A stretch of 64,000 bases of DNA, from NCBI RefSeq assembly GCF_040720935.1, contig NZ_JBFDAE010000002.1:248001-312000 (forward strand), in the 5' to 3' direction. Positions 9,576 through 17,316 of the stretch are shown one piece after another. The stretch comes from Jejuia sp040720935. Its GTDB lineage: Bacteria > Bacteroidota > Bacteroidia > Flavobacteriales > Flavobacteriaceae. The notes under the pieces were generated by a model. It did no database searches and was not told the DNA's origin. It was given only the letters and a program-made list of their open reading frames with translations. A program made the position numbers and the translations under genes. Numbering within the stretch: position 1 is the first letter of the stretch; each line of letters starts with the position of its first letter.

Positions 9576-9866
9576 ATGAGTAACATTGAAGGAATTGTCG
9601 ATTCTTTAGAGAATAAAATTAGTAAGGTGCTACATAAAGTAGATAATTTAAAGCTTACTAATTCGAAGTTGAATGAAGATTTGGCTTCGGCAAAACAAGA
9701 TATTCAAACCCAAGAACAGTTAAATGCGGATTGGGAAGAAAAATATGAAGCTCTTAAAATTGCAAATTCAATGTTAGGTAGTGACGAAAATAAAAGAGAA
9801 ACTAAGCTTAAAATAAACGCATTAATTAGAGATATAGATCATTGTATTGCTCAGTTATCCGATTAA
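9576..9866 (+). CDS. Small coiled-coil protein, ZapB-like candidate
   Basis: A 96-residue, almost wholly helical and charged protein with heptad patterning (IVDSLENKISKVLHKVDNLK, then SKLNEDLASAKQDI). It has no signal or membrane segment, so it should be cytoplasmic. It lies 15 bases before zapA in the same orientation and behind a shared promoter. Its size, coiled-coil nature and linkage to zapA suggest a partner of ZapA at the division ring, like ZapB of enterobacteria. This is inference from context, because coiled coils are hard to assign by sequence. Such genes recur upstream of zapA in flavobacteria. Confidence 0.75.
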   Translation: MSNIEGIVDSLENKISKVLHKVDNLKLTNSKLNEDLASAKQDIQTQEQLNADWEEKYEALKIANSMLGSDENKRETKLKINALIRDIDHCIAQLSD

Positions 9867-9881
9867 TGTAACATAAAATCA

Positions 9882-10175
9882 ATGTCAGAGAAGCTTAAAA
9901 TAAAGCTGTCTATAGCTAATAGGGTATATCCTTTAACTATTGATTCAAAGCAAGAGGAAGGGTTGCGTAAAGCGGCTAAGAATATTGAGACAATGATTAA
10001 ACAATTTGAGCAAAGTTATTCCGTTAGAGATAAACAAGATGTTTTAGCCATGTGTGCTTTACAATTTGCATCTCAAGTGGAGCAGAAAACAATAGATAAA
10101 GAGGTCAGTAGTGAGGTGGTTGAGGAAAAACTCGATGCCATTAACAAAATGTTAGAAGCTCATTTAAACTCTTAA
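9882..10175 (+). CDS. zapA: Cell division protein ZapA
   Basis: A 97-residue protein of the usual ZapA length. The N-terminal part (KIKLSIANRVYPLTIDSKQE, then EGLRKAAKNIETMI) matches the ZapA globular domain, and the C-terminal half is a coiled coil. ZapA cross-links FtsZ filaments and stabilises the Z ring. The neighbours support the call: a small coiled-coil gene precedes it, and a 6S RNA candidate and RNase Y follow, an arrangement seen in related genomes. Confidence 0.88.
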   Translation: MSEKLKIKLSIANRVYPLTIDSKQEEGLRKAAKNIETMIKQFEQSYSVRDKQDVLAMCALQFASQVEQKTIDKEVSSEVVEEKLDAINKMLEAHLNS

Positions 10176-10204
10176 ACGTTCTTTAAAATAAGTAGAAAGT
10201 TACT

Positions 10205-10410
10205 ACCTACATCGGTTATTTTTTTTGATAAACTCAACGTTAATTCTTTAAAAAGGGTGAGTTGAAGTTGTAAAAGCATGCTGCTAGTATTGCCTGTGCT
10301 GAATTTATTTCAGTAACACAATATCTCGGGCAGATCCTTGATCAGCTTGTTAGCCCTAAACTTGTTTTTAAGGAGTTTATACAAAACACTATACTGATGT
10401 AGGTTTTTTT
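10205..10410 (+). ncRNA. ssrS: 6S RNA candidate between zapA and rny
   Basis: The 261-base gap between zapA and rny has no reading frame but is strongly structured. A 12-bp closing stem pairs 10205-10216 (ACCTACATCGGT) with 10393-10404 (ACTGATGTAGGT), with one G-U pair, and is followed by a T-run to 10410. Inside it, AACTCA near 10231 can pair with TGAGTT near 10258. An apical hairpin CTGAA-TTTAT-TTCAG extends toward a GCC/GGC pairing. A long imperfect rod with an open centre is the 6S RNA shape, and zapA linkage is known for 6S in several phyla. 6S RNA binds the housekeeping RNA polymerase and acts as a template mimic. The exact ends are estimated. Confidence 0.72.
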
Positions 10411-10436
10411 ATATACATAAATCAACTAAATTAAAA

Positions 10437-12011
10437 ATGGATAGCACAATTGTATTAATTGCAGGGGGCGTAATTGTAGGGCTTATAATAGGATTTATTA
10501 TAGCTAAGGCAATTGAGAGAAACAATGCATCAAAACTCATAAAGAACGCAAAAAAAAATGCAGCATCAATACTAAAAGAAGCCAATAGAGATGGCGAAAC
10601 ACTAAAAAAAGATAAAATACTTCAGGCAAAAGAGAAGTTTATAGAACTCAAGGCAGAGCACGAAAAAGTGATTTTGTCTCGTGACAAAAAAATGGCTGAA
10701 GCCGAAAAGCGCACAAGAGATAAGGAGTCTCAAATATCTAATGAGCTTGCTAAAAATAGAAAGCTAAATGCTGATGTTGAAAATAAAATTAAAGACTACA
10801 AACATAGATTGGATGTGCTTGATAAAAAACAATCTGAAATAGACAGATTGCATAAAAGTCAAGTACAACAGCTAGAAGTGATTTCAAGTTTATCTGCTGA
10901 AGAAGCCAAAGAGCAATTGGTAGAATCCCTAAAAGGGGAAGCTAAGAATGATGCCATGTCGTTCATTCAAACTGCTTTGGAGGAAGCAAAAATGACTGCA
11001 GAGCAAGACGCCAAAAAAATAATTATAAATACCATACAGCGTATTGGAACAGAAGAGGCGGTTGATAACTGTGTCTCTGTATTCAACATAGAATCTGATG
11101 ATGTTAAGGGACGTATTATTGGCCGTGAAGGTAGAAACATTAGAGCGATAGAAGCTGCCACAGGCGTTGAGATTATTGTTGATGATACTCCAGAAGCGAT
11201 TATATTGTCATGTTTTGATTCCGTACGTCGCGAAATTGCGAGACTATCACTTCATAAATTGGTGACAGACGGAAGAATACATCCTGCAAGAATTGAAGAG
11301 ATTGTAAAGAAAACCCAAAAGCAAATTGAGCAAGAAATTATAGAAGTTGGTAAGCGTACCGTAATAGATTTAGGAATTCATAATTTGCATCCTGAATTAA
11401 TCAAAACAGTAGGTAGAATGAAGTACCGTTCTTCTTACGGACAAAACTTGTTACAGCATTCACGCGAAGTTGCAAAATTGTGCGGTGTAATGGCTGCGGA
11501 ATTAGGGTTGAATCCGAAACTTGCTAAAAGAGCTGGATTGTTACATGATATTGGAAAAGTGCCAGATGCAGAAGCTGATATGGAAACGCCTCATGCTATT
11601 TTAGGAATGCAATGGGCGGAAAAATACGGTGAAAAGGATGATGTTTGTAATGCCATTGGCGCACACCACGACGAGATTGAAATGAAATCGTTATTGGCAC
11701 CAATCATTCAAGTTTGTGATGCTATTTCTGGTGCACGACCTGGAGCACGTCGTCAAGTATTGGACAGTTATATTCAGCGTTTAAAGGATTTAGAAGATAT
11801 CGCTTTTGGGTTTAACGGTGTTAAAAAGGCTTACGCTATTCAGGCGGGAAGGGAGTTGCGTGTTATTGTTGAGAGTGAAAAAGTAACTGATGACAATGCA
11901 GCAGATTTATCATTCAGTATTTCCCAAAAAATACAAACGGACATGACGTATCCAGGTCAAGTGAAAGTAACCGTTATTAGAGAAACAAGAGCGGTTAATA
12001 TTGCGAAGTAA
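10437..12011 (+). CDS. rny: Ribonuclease Y
   Basis: A 524-residue protein of normal family length. Domains in order are an N-terminal membrane anchor (IVLIAGGVIVGLIIGFIIAK), a long charged coiled coil (about 30-200), a KH RNA-binding domain with GRIIGREGRNIRAIE near residue 224, and an HD domain with LLHDIGK near residue 370. RNase Y is a membrane-tethered endoribonuclease that starts mRNA decay. The HD residues are intact, so it should be active. It follows the 6S RNA and is closed by a hairpin terminator at 12056-12081. Confidence 0.95.
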   Translation: MDSTIVLIAGGVIVGLIIGFIIAKAIERNNASKLIKNAKKNAASILKEANRDGETLKKDKILQAKEKFIELKAEHEKVILSRDKKMAEAEKRTRDKESQISNELAKNRKLNADVENKIKDYKHRLDVLDKKQSEIDRLHKSQVQQLEVISSLSAEEAKEQLVESLKGEAKNDAMSFIQTALEEAKMTAEQDAKKIIINTIQRIGTEEAVDNCVSVFNIESDDVKGRIIGREGRNIRAIEAATGVEIIVDDTPEAIILSCFDSVRREIARLSLHKLVTDGRIHPARIEEIVKKTQKQIEQEIIEVGKRTVIDLGIHNLHPELIKTVGRMKYRSSYGQNLLQHSREVAKLCGVMAAELGLNPKLAKRAGLLHDIGKVPDAEADMETPHAILGMQWAEKYGEKDDVCNAIGAHHDEIEMKSLLAPIIQVCDAISGARPGARRQVLDSYIQRLKDLEDIAFGFNGVKKAYAIQAGRELRVIVESEKVTDDNAADLSFSISQKIQTDMTYPGQVKVTVIRETRAVNIAK

Positions 12012-12014
12012 CAA

Positions 12015-12034
12015 ATTCCTGCGAAGGCAGGAAT
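12015..12034 (+). repeat. Perfect hairpin after rny
   Basis: ATTCCTGC-GAAG-GCAGGAAT forms a perfect 8-bp stem with a 4-base loop directly after the rny stop. It has no T-run and so is not a canonical terminator by itself. A related CCTG...CAGGAATTT sequence occurs near 46808-46827, so it may belong to a dispersed hairpin family. Confidence 0.5.
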
Positions 12035-12055
12035 CTCATATAGATTAAGATTAAG

Positions 12056-12081
12056 AAAATCCAGCGCAAGTTGGATTTTTT
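12056..12081 (+). terminator. Rho-independent terminator of rny
   Basis: AAAATCCA (12056-12063) pairs with TGGATTTT (12072-12079), followed by more T. It lies 45 bases past the rny stop. It also lies downstream of the converging xerD gene and could serve it in reverse. Confidence 0.65.
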
Positions 12082-12084
12082 AGT

Positions 12085-12166
12085 TTTGTCTATTTGTCTA
12101 TTTGTCTATTTGTCTAATTGTCTATCGTCTATTGTCTATCCTCTATCGTCTATCCTCTATCATCTA
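12085..12166 (+). repeat. Degenerate 8/7-bp microsatellite ending at the xerD stop codon
   Basis: Four copies of TTTGTCTA and one ATTGTCTA are followed by six 7-base units (TCGTCTA, TTGTCTA, TCCTCTA, TCGTCTA, TCCTCTA, TCATCTA). The last unit contains the TAG stop of the minus-strand xerD gene. On the xerD strand every unit begins with TAG. Confidence 0.85.
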
Positions 12167-13075
12167 CTTCCTAGGATGGTATTTCTCAACAACCTCAGTT
12201 AAATGACTTTTGTCCAAATGCACATAAATCTCAGTTGTAGTTATACTTTCATGCCCCAGCATTAATTGAATGGCTCGTAAATCAGCATTATTTTGTAAAA
12301 GATGTGTAGCAAAGGAATGTCTAAAAGTATGGGGAGAGACATTTTTTTTGAGTTCTATTTTTTCAGTTAGTTGTTTGATGATGGTAAAAATCATGGCTCT
12401 TGTTAATTGTCTGCCATTATGATTTAAAAATAAAGTGTCTTCAAATCCAGCTTTTATTTTAATATGGGTGCGGACTTCATTTTTATAAATATTAATATAT
12501 TTCATAGTAGTTTCAACTATGGGCACAAAACGTTGTTTATCACCCTTTCCTGTTACCTTTATAAAACCTTCATCAAAGAATAAATCAGATAGTTTTAAAT
12601 GAATCAATTCACTTGCTCGTAAGCCACAGCCATATAAAGTTTCAAGTATGGCCCTATTGCGTTCTCCAATCTTTACGTTATTGTATTGTTTGCTTAGGTC
12701 AATAGCTTTAATCAGATTGTTTATCTCCTCAATACTCAATGTGTCCGGAAGTTTTCTTCCAATTTTAGGAGATTCAATGAGCTCTAGCGGATTATCTTTT
12801 CTATAATTTTCAAAAACCAAATAGCCAAAAAAGCTTCTTAACCCTGAAATCAATCTTGATTGAGATCTTGCATTCAAACTTTTAGCAGATGTATAAAGAA
12901 ATTGTTGAATAAATTCAGACGAAATAGAAATAGGGGAGGTGTTGCTATTGTTCTCATCGTGATAAGAAATTAACTTTTTAATATCTAAACCATAGTTATC
13001 AATTGAGTTTTTTGATAAACCACGTTCAATCTTTAAGTATAATTGATAGTCCTTTAATGCATTTTCCCATTTCAT
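12164..13075 (-). CDS. xerD: Tyrosine recombinase XerD-like
   Basis: A 303-residue protein of normal Xer length. It has an N-terminal SAM-like DNA-binding domain (about 1-90) and a C-terminal catalytic domain. All tyrosine recombinase residues are visible: R153 in GCGLRASEL, K177 in TGKGDK, H249 and R252 in HTFRHSFATHLL, H275 in LGHESI, and the nucleophile Y284 in TEIYVHLD. Xer recombinases resolve chromosome dimers at dif under FtsK control. A chromosomal housekeeping role fits better than an island integrase, because no attachment site or mobile cargo is adjacent. Its 5' end appears to have been copied to about 14225-14333. Confidence 0.9.
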   Translation of the reverse strand: MKWENALKDYQLYLKIERGLSKNSIDNYGLDIKKLISYHDENNSNTSPISISSEFIQQFLYTSAKSLNARSQSRLISGLRSFFGYLVFENYRKDNPLELIESPKIGRKLPDTLSIEEINNLIKAIDLSKQYNNVKIGERNRAILETLYGCGLRASELIHLKLSDLFFDEGFIKVTGKGDKQRFVPIVETTMKYINIYKNEVRTHIKIKAGFEDTLFLNHNGRQLTRAMIFTIIKQLTEKIELKKNVSPHTFRHSFATHLLQNNADLRAIQLMLGHESITTTEIYVHLDKSHLTEVVEKYHPRK

Positions 13076-13297
13076 AAAAGCTAAAATAAGTGAAAAAATT
13101 GATGTTATTAAATGGTTTTAAACATCTTTTTAACATAATTATAATAAAAATGTTAATAACTGTATTTGTAAGAATTTGAAAATCAATCAGTTGAAATTAA
13201 ATGTTAATAAAAATGTTAATAAGTGTGGTGAAAATGTTAATTCTTCGTAAAAAAAGTGCTTAATTTGTTTTAATCAAACAATAAACTCTAATAAATT

Positions 13298-13951
13298 ATG
13301 AAAAAACTATTTTTATGTACTGCTATTGCAGTATTCGGATTATCGAAAGTAAATGCTCAATTTGATGCTAATTTAGATAGCACCACTTTAACGACTGACG
13401 AAACTGTTCTAGAAGAGAATGATGCCACTGATAATTTTACTGGTATATCTCAAGGAGATTGGCTTTTGACAGCTTCCCTCAGATATAGTAGCGACAAATT
13501 TGGAGACGACAAGAGCAATGGTTTTACTGTTATGCCACAGGCTACCCATATGTTTACTGATAATGTTGGTGCTGGAGCTGGTATAACATATATGAGCAGT
13601 AAATCAGAGTTCAATGGAAATACGTCTTCTGAAACAACCACATTTGGCGCTGGGATCCATGGATATTATTTTTGTAATCCGCAAAACCGTTTTACAACCT
13701 ATACGGGATTAAATATTGGTATTTTAAGTGAAAAGGACAAAGTTAACGATGTTAAGGAAAATGGTTTTGAAGCCGGACTTTCTGTTGGGGCGCTTTTTAA
13801 TTTGAATGAGTGCTGGGCATTAAAAACACATATTGGAGCACTTAACTACAGTACTCTTAAAGAAGATACCAGCGGTGCAGAGTCTAGAAATGAATTTGGA
13901 CTTGATTTTGATTTAAAAAATATATGGTTTGGAGCTGTATATAAGTTTTAA
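13298..13951 (+). CDS. Outer-membrane beta-barrel protein
   Basis: A 217-residue protein with a signal peptide (MKKLFLCTAIAVFGL, cleavage after VNAQ). An acidic linker (about 20-50) comes next, then alternating beta strands typical of porin-family small barrels, ending in a C-terminal aromatic strand (NIWFGAVYKF). It is likely an OmpW/porin-like barrel of unknown function. Its signal peptide, upstream region (TTAATTTG box followed by TAATCAAAC) and terminator closely match those of the next gene at 14483. The mature parts differ, so the two are probably diverged tandem copies. Confidence 0.82.
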   Translation: MKKLFLCTAIAVFGLSKVNAQFDANLDSTTLTTDETVLEENDATDNFTGISQGDWLLTASLRYSSDKFGDDKSNGFTVMPQATHMFTDNVGAGAGITYMSSKSEFNGNTSSETTTFGAGIHGYYFCNPQNRFTTYTGLNIGILSEKDKVNDVKENGFEAGLSVGALFNLNECWALKTHIGALNYSTLKEDTSGAESRNEFGLDFDLKNIWFGAVYKF

Positions 13952-13975
13952 AAATAAAATATTCCATTAACTCAT

Positions 13976-14006
13976 AAAAAGGAAGCTATTTATAGCTTCC
14001 TTTTTT
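13976..14006 (+). terminator. Terminator of the 13298 barrel gene
   Basis: AAAAAGGAAGCT (13976-13987) pairs perfectly with AGCTTCCTTTTT (13994-14005), a 12-bp stem with an A/T flank. The same core (AAAAGGAAGCT) forms the terminator of the next barrel gene. Confidence 0.9.
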
Positions 14007-14224
14007 ATGCGCAAAATTGAATTCACAAGTCACCAATATGCTCTAAATCAATCCACAATAATTTTTTGTATTTTGAATATTGCTATTCTTTAGGAGCTTA
14101 CGTAATAAATCAAACTAATTGTTTCTTTGAATACAGGTTGCGGATTTTCAATTAATGAAACCTAATGGAGTTCATGTTGGAATTTTGGCACCTCGGGTTT
14201 TGTGGCAAAATTTCCCTTTCTTCC
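14007..14224. other. Intergenic stretch with no recognised gene
   Basis: Together with the xerD remnant this belongs to a 531-base gap between two barrel genes. No reading frame of convincing length is seen on either strand. An imperfect inverted repeat (TTTTGGCAC...GTGGCAAAA) occurs near 14183-14212. The stretch could be degraded coding sequence left by the neighbouring duplication. Confidence 0.4.
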
Positions 14225-14333
14225 AGATAACAGTCTTTTTATCTATCAAGACTATAATTATCAACTGGGTTTTGTGATAAATCACGCTCTAAAGCAATGT
14301 TATTCTATGCGTAATTCTGCGTATTTTCTAATA
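14225..14333 (-). pseudogene. Degenerate fragment of xerD 5' end
   Basis: This non-coding stretch aligns with the 5' end of xerD. Bases 14257-14289 match 12995-13027 at 27 of 33 positions. Read in the matching frame on the minus strand it gives LERDLSQNPVDNYSLDR followed by a stop, against IERGLSKNSIDNYGLDI at residues 16-32 of XerD. Stops and gaps occur on both sides, so it is not functional. It sits at the same place and orientation relative to the barrel gene at 14483 as xerD does to the gene at 13298. The simplest reading is a relic of a tandem duplication. Confidence 0.72.
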
Positions 14334-14482
14334 AAACTGTTAATAATATAATTTTTAAATATATGATTACCAGTTAATTGGTAATTTGTGTTGATAAAAT
14401 TGTTAATAACTCGGTTATTCTTGTAGTATTTTTCAAAAAATTGTGTTTAATTTGTGTAATCAAACTATAAACTTTTATTATT

Positions 14483-14974
14483 ATGAAAAAATTATTTTTA
14501 TGCGCTGCAATTGCAGTATTGGGATTAACAAGTGTAAACGCTCAAGGAAGTCCTAATGTAGGTCTTAGTCTAGGTCTTATTACTGGTGATTTTAGTGATG
14601 GCTATTCTTTAAACATTACTTTAGATGCATCTTACTTATGGGAAGTAGCAGATAAAATTGAGGCTGGAGCAGCAACTGGCTATTCTCACTCTATTTTAGA
14701 CAGTGATTTTTCTGGAGATGATACTCAATTTGTACCTTTAGCAGCTGCAGGGCGTTTTAACGTTTCTGATGAATTCGTTGTTGGTCTTGATTTAGGTTAT
14801 GCCATTGGTATAAATGAAGGAAATGACGGAGGGTTCTATTATGCGCCAAGAGTGCAATATAGTGTAAGTGAGTCACTAGATGTTGTTGCTGCATATAGAG
14901 GTGTGAGTATCGACGCCGGACCAGTTACAGTAGGTTTCAATACAATCACTTTAGGTGTAGAATTAGCTTTATAA
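14483..14974 (+). CDS. Outer-membrane beta-barrel protein (paralogue of the 13298 gene)
   Basis: A 163-residue protein. The signal peptide MKKLFLCAAIAVLGL...VNAQ is nearly identical to that of the gene at 13298. The mature part has eight or so amphipathic beta strands and ends in an aromatic/hydrophobic strand (NTITLGVELAL), as expected of a small outer-membrane barrel. It lacks the acidic linker seen in the neighbour. The upstream box (TTTAATTTG followed by TAATCAAAC) also matches the neighbour. The role is unknown. Confidence 0.82.
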   Translation: MKKLFLCAAIAVLGLTSVNAQGSPNVGLSLGLITGDFSDGYSLNITLDASYLWEVADKIEAGAATGYSHSILDSDFSGDDTQFVPLAAAGRFNVSDEFVVGLDLGYAIGINEGNDGGFYYAPRVQYSVSESLDVVAAYRGVSIDAGPVTVGFNTITLGVELAL

Positions 14975-14996
14975 GTTTTTTTACAAGAATTTATAG

Positions 14997-15024
14997 AAAA
15001 GGAAGCTCATTCAGCTTCCTTTTC
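14997..15024 (+). terminator. Terminator of the 14483 barrel gene
   Basis: AAAAGGAAGCT pairs with AGCTTCCTTTT around a short loop. The stem is the same as the terminator at 13976, supporting duplication of the whole transcription unit. Confidence 0.88.
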
Positions 15025-15145
15025 TTATGGGCTTAATTCTTTAGGATTTATAATATGAATGTTATTTTTTCTATGACAAAAGTCACTCTATTTCATATTT
15101 TATTTTGGTTCCTTTGAAAAGAATTTCATTCAAAAATAATCTACT

Positions 15146-15703
15146 ATGAAAAACATATTAATACTATCTGTTTTGTCTTTGTCCTTATTCTCTAATGCTC
15201 AAAAAACAGTATTTGGCGTTAGCGCAGGTTATAACTCTTTAATAGCCACTGTAAAAGTAGATGGTACATCTGCATCTACTAGTGCGTCTGGTTTTTATGC
15301 TGGTTTTTTTGCGGATATTGCAACAAGTGAAAAATTTCATGTGCAACCAGAAGTTTTAATTTCGGTTACAAGTAAAAATGGTGATTCTGGAAACGTATTA
15401 GTTGTTCCAATTGTTGGTAAATACTATTTTGCAGATAAAGTAAACTTACAAGCAGGGCCCCAACTTGATTATATTCTTGAAGATGATTCCGAAGGCATAA
15501 AAAAACTTGGGTTAGGTTTAGTAGCTGGAATGGGTTATGATATTTCAGATCATTTTGTTGCGTCCGTTAGGTATGCTTTTGGATTGACAAATAGATTGGA
15601 CGAAACTGAATTTTTTACTGATCCTAATGATCCTTTTGTTGCTGATATTGACATAAAAACAACATTAAGCTTTTTTCAAGTTGGCATTGGTTATATCTTT
15701 TAA
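15146..15703 (+). CDS. Outer-membrane beta-barrel protein
   Basis: A 185-residue protein with a signal peptide (NILILSVLSLSLFSNAQ). Its repeated Gly-aromatic strands (FGVSAGYNSL, GFYAGFFADI, VNLQAGPQLDYIL) are typical of the porin-family outer-membrane beta-barrel domain common in Bacteroidota. The C-terminus FFQVGIGYIF is a classic terminal barrel strand. It is similar in plan to the gene at 16216. The function is unknown. Its own terminator lies at 15733-15760. Confidence 0.85.
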   Translation: MKNILILSVLSLSLFSNAQKTVFGVSAGYNSLIATVKVDGTSASTSASGFYAGFFADIATSEKFHVQPEVLISVTSKNGDSGNVLVVPIVGKYYFADKVNLQAGPQLDYILEDDSEGIKKLGLGLVAGMGYDISDHFVASVRYAFGLTNRLDETEFFTDPNDPFVADIDIKTTLSFFQVGIGYIF

Positions 15704-15732
15704 GCTATAGATTAGGTAAACACTATATATTT

Positions 15733-15760
15733 AACCGAAGCTTCGTGCTTTGGTTTTTTT
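15733..15760 (+). terminator. Terminator of the 15146 barrel gene
   Basis: AACCGAAGC (15733-15741) pairs with GCTTTGGTT (15747-15755), including one G-U pair, followed by a run of T. Confidence 0.88.
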
Positions 15761-15787
15761 GTACCATAACTTTCGTATTTTTACACT

Positions 15788-16207
15788 ATGAAAAAACTAA
15801 TCATCATCAACGGTCCAAATCTTAATTTATTAGGGAAGCGAGAACCAAATATTTACGGAAGTTTAACCTTTACAGAGTTTTTAGATGAAGTAAAAGGAAA
15901 GTACGACGCTATTGAACTCGATTATTACCAATCTAATATCGAAGGCGAGCTTATAGATAAACTACATGAAGTTGGATTTAGTTTCGATGGTGTCATACTT
16001 AACGCAGCTGCTTACACTCATACTTCGGTTGGTATTGGAGATGCAATTAAAGCTATAGAAACCCCAGTTGTAGAAGTACATATTTCAAACACGTTTAATA
16101 GAGAGGAATTTAGACATCAGTCTTTTATTTCACCAAATGCAAAAGGAGTTATTCTAGGTTTTGGGCTACAGAGTTATGAATTGGCAATTCAGAGTTTTTT
16201 AGATTAA
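15788..16207 (+). CDS. aroQ: 3-dehydroquinate dehydratase, type II
   Basis: A 139-residue protein, the usual type II size. It turns 3-dehydroquinate into 3-dehydroshikimate in the shikimate pathway in the cytoplasm. Signature motifs are INGPNLNLLGKREPNIYG (with the catalytic Tyr of the NIYG loop near residue 24), LNAAAYTHTS, and VEVHISNTFNREEFRH with the catalytic His. The start is fixed by the conserved N-terminus. It is an isolated aro gene lying among barrel genes. A barrel gene follows after only 8 bases and may be co-transcribed. Confidence 0.95.
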   Translation: MKKLIIINGPNLNLLGKREPNIYGSLTFTEFLDEVKGKYDAIELDYYQSNIEGELIDKLHEVGFSFDGVILNAAAYTHTSVGIGDAIKAIETPVVEVHISNTFNREEFRHQSFISPNAKGVILGFGLQSYELAIQSFLD

Positions 16208-16215
16208 GTTTTAAG

Positions 16216-16701
16216 ATGAAAAAAATAGTTGCTCTTTTTAGTGTTCTCTATTTTTCTTTGGTGTTTACTTCTGAAGCACAGAAGAATACTGAATTTGGCA
16301 TAAAAGGCGGACTAAATTTAACGTTCTTTAAAGTTGTTGAGGGCAGCTTTGGAACCCATCCTGAAACTGCTACAGGGTTTTACGGAGGTGCTTTTGTTGA
16401 TTTTATAGTTGAAGATGGTTTTTCTATGCAACCCGAATTACTTTATATTGTTTTAAATGATTTTAAATTTTTGAATGCTCCAATTTATCTGAAGTACAAA
16501 GTTGGACATAATTTCAATTTATTAGTAGGACCAAGTATGAATTACTTTTTTGATTTCTTTTCGAATAAATTAAAAATTAGAGCAGACCTCGCAATGTCTT
16601 ATGATATAATTGCTCGTTTAGACGTGCACGTAAAATATACTTTAGGATTTCAAGAAATTACACCTAATGGTTTATTTATTGGGCTTGGTTTTAAAATTTA
16701 G
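16216..16701 (+). CDS. Outer-membrane beta-barrel protein
   Basis: A 161-residue protein with a signal peptide ending near SEAQ. Strands such as FGIKGGLNLTFF, GFYGGAFVDFI and FNLLVGPSMNYFF mark it as a porin-family small barrel. The C-terminus GLFIGLGFKI is a terminal barrel strand. It begins 8 bases after aroQ, so it probably shares that transcript although the functions are unrelated. It resembles the gene at 15146 in plan. The function is unknown. Confidence 0.82.
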   Translation: MKKIVALFSVLYFSLVFTSEAQKNTEFGIKGGLNLTFFKVVEGSFGTHPETATGFYGGAFVDFIVEDGFSMQPELLYIVLNDFKFLNAPIYLKYKVGHNFNLLVGPSMNYFFDFFSNKLKIRADLAMSYDIIARLDVHVKYTLGFQEITPNGLFIGLGFKI

Positions 16702-16713
16702 TTTTTATAGGTC

Positions 16714-17202
16714 TTAAAAAGCAATCCCTAAAGTAATCCCAAACACAAAACCTGTTGTTGTTATATTGTTTACAATAGCTAAACCGCCTCCCGCATAGGG
16801 ATTTAATGAGATTAAATCTTCAATTAAAAACTGATAACCAAACAGACCATCAATTTCGAAACCAAATGCATTATCCTTTGTGCCAGTAAATGCATTACTT
16901 CGCCTAGATTCTGCGTAAATAGCTAAAATTCTTGGACCAACATGAAAACCTTTTGGAGCAACTTCTGATAAATAATATCGAGATTGCATACTCAATCCAA
17001 AAGCATTAACTCCAGATTCTGAACCATATCCAGCACCAAGCTCCATAGAATTGTTCTCCGTGATATTAAATTCATAAGATAATTGGTAAAAGTTGTATTC
17101 GGCTATGGTTCCGATATCGGTTTTAATAATACCATTCGTGTCTTGCGAAAAGCTTTTAAGGCCAATACATGCAAATAAGAAAAGAATAGTCAGTTTGTTC
17201 AT
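16714..17202 (-). CDS. Outer-membrane beta-barrel protein
   Basis: A 162-residue protein with a signal peptide (LTILFLFACIGLKSFSQ). Beta strands alternate through the mature part (NSMELGAGYGSES, FGLSMQSRYYLS, FGFEIDGLFGYQF) and end with TGFVFGITLGIAF. It is read toward the plus-strand barrel gene, with 12 bases between the two stops. It is a fifth small barrel in this cluster but is not an obvious copy of the others. The function is unknown. Confidence 0.8.
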   Translation of the reverse strand: MNKLTILFLFACIGLKSFSQDTNGIIKTDIGTIAEYNFYQLSYEFNITENNSMELGAGYGSESGVNAFGLSMQSRYYLSEVAPKGFHVGPRILAIYAESRRSNAFTGTKDNAFGFEIDGLFGYQFLIEDLISLNPYAGGGLAIVNNITTTGFVFGITLGIAF

Positions 17203-17216
17203 AAGTTTAATCCATT

Positions 17217-17256
17217 AAAAAGTGACTCTTAAAACATTCAAGAATCACTTTTTTTT
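17217..17256 (-). terminator. Terminator of lpdA (bidirectional hairpin)
   Basis: AAAAAGTGACTCTT (17217-17230) pairs with AAGAATCACTTTTT, with one imperfect pair that becomes G-U on the minus strand. Poly-A and poly-T arms flank it. It lies downstream of lpdA on the minus strand. Confidence 0.7.
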
Positions 17257-17284
17257 ATTTTATATATCCATCCGAGTAAGAGTT

Positions 17285-17302
17285 CCTCCCCCCGTGGGGA
17301 GG
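17285..17302 (-). repeat. GC-rich hairpin repeat beside the lpdA stop
   Basis: CCTCCCC (17285-17291) and GGGGAGG (17296-17302) form a strong 7-bp stem, followed by CCAGGAGGG. A related CTTCCCC-TAT-GGGGAAG hairpin occurs at 49857-49873. Such hairpins are dispersed in flavobacterial intergenic regions. Confidence 0.6.
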
Positions 17303-17316
17303 CCAGGAGGGACCTT

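Noticed and set aside
12164..13075. Integrase of a genomic island
   Set aside because: The protein has normal XerD length and motifs, sits among housekeeping genes (rny, zapA), and no tRNA, attachment site or cargo is next to it.
14183..14212. Terminal inverted repeats of an insertion sequence (TTTTGGCAC / GTGGCAAAA)
   Set aside because: The arms are short, imperfect and close together, with no target duplication or transposase.
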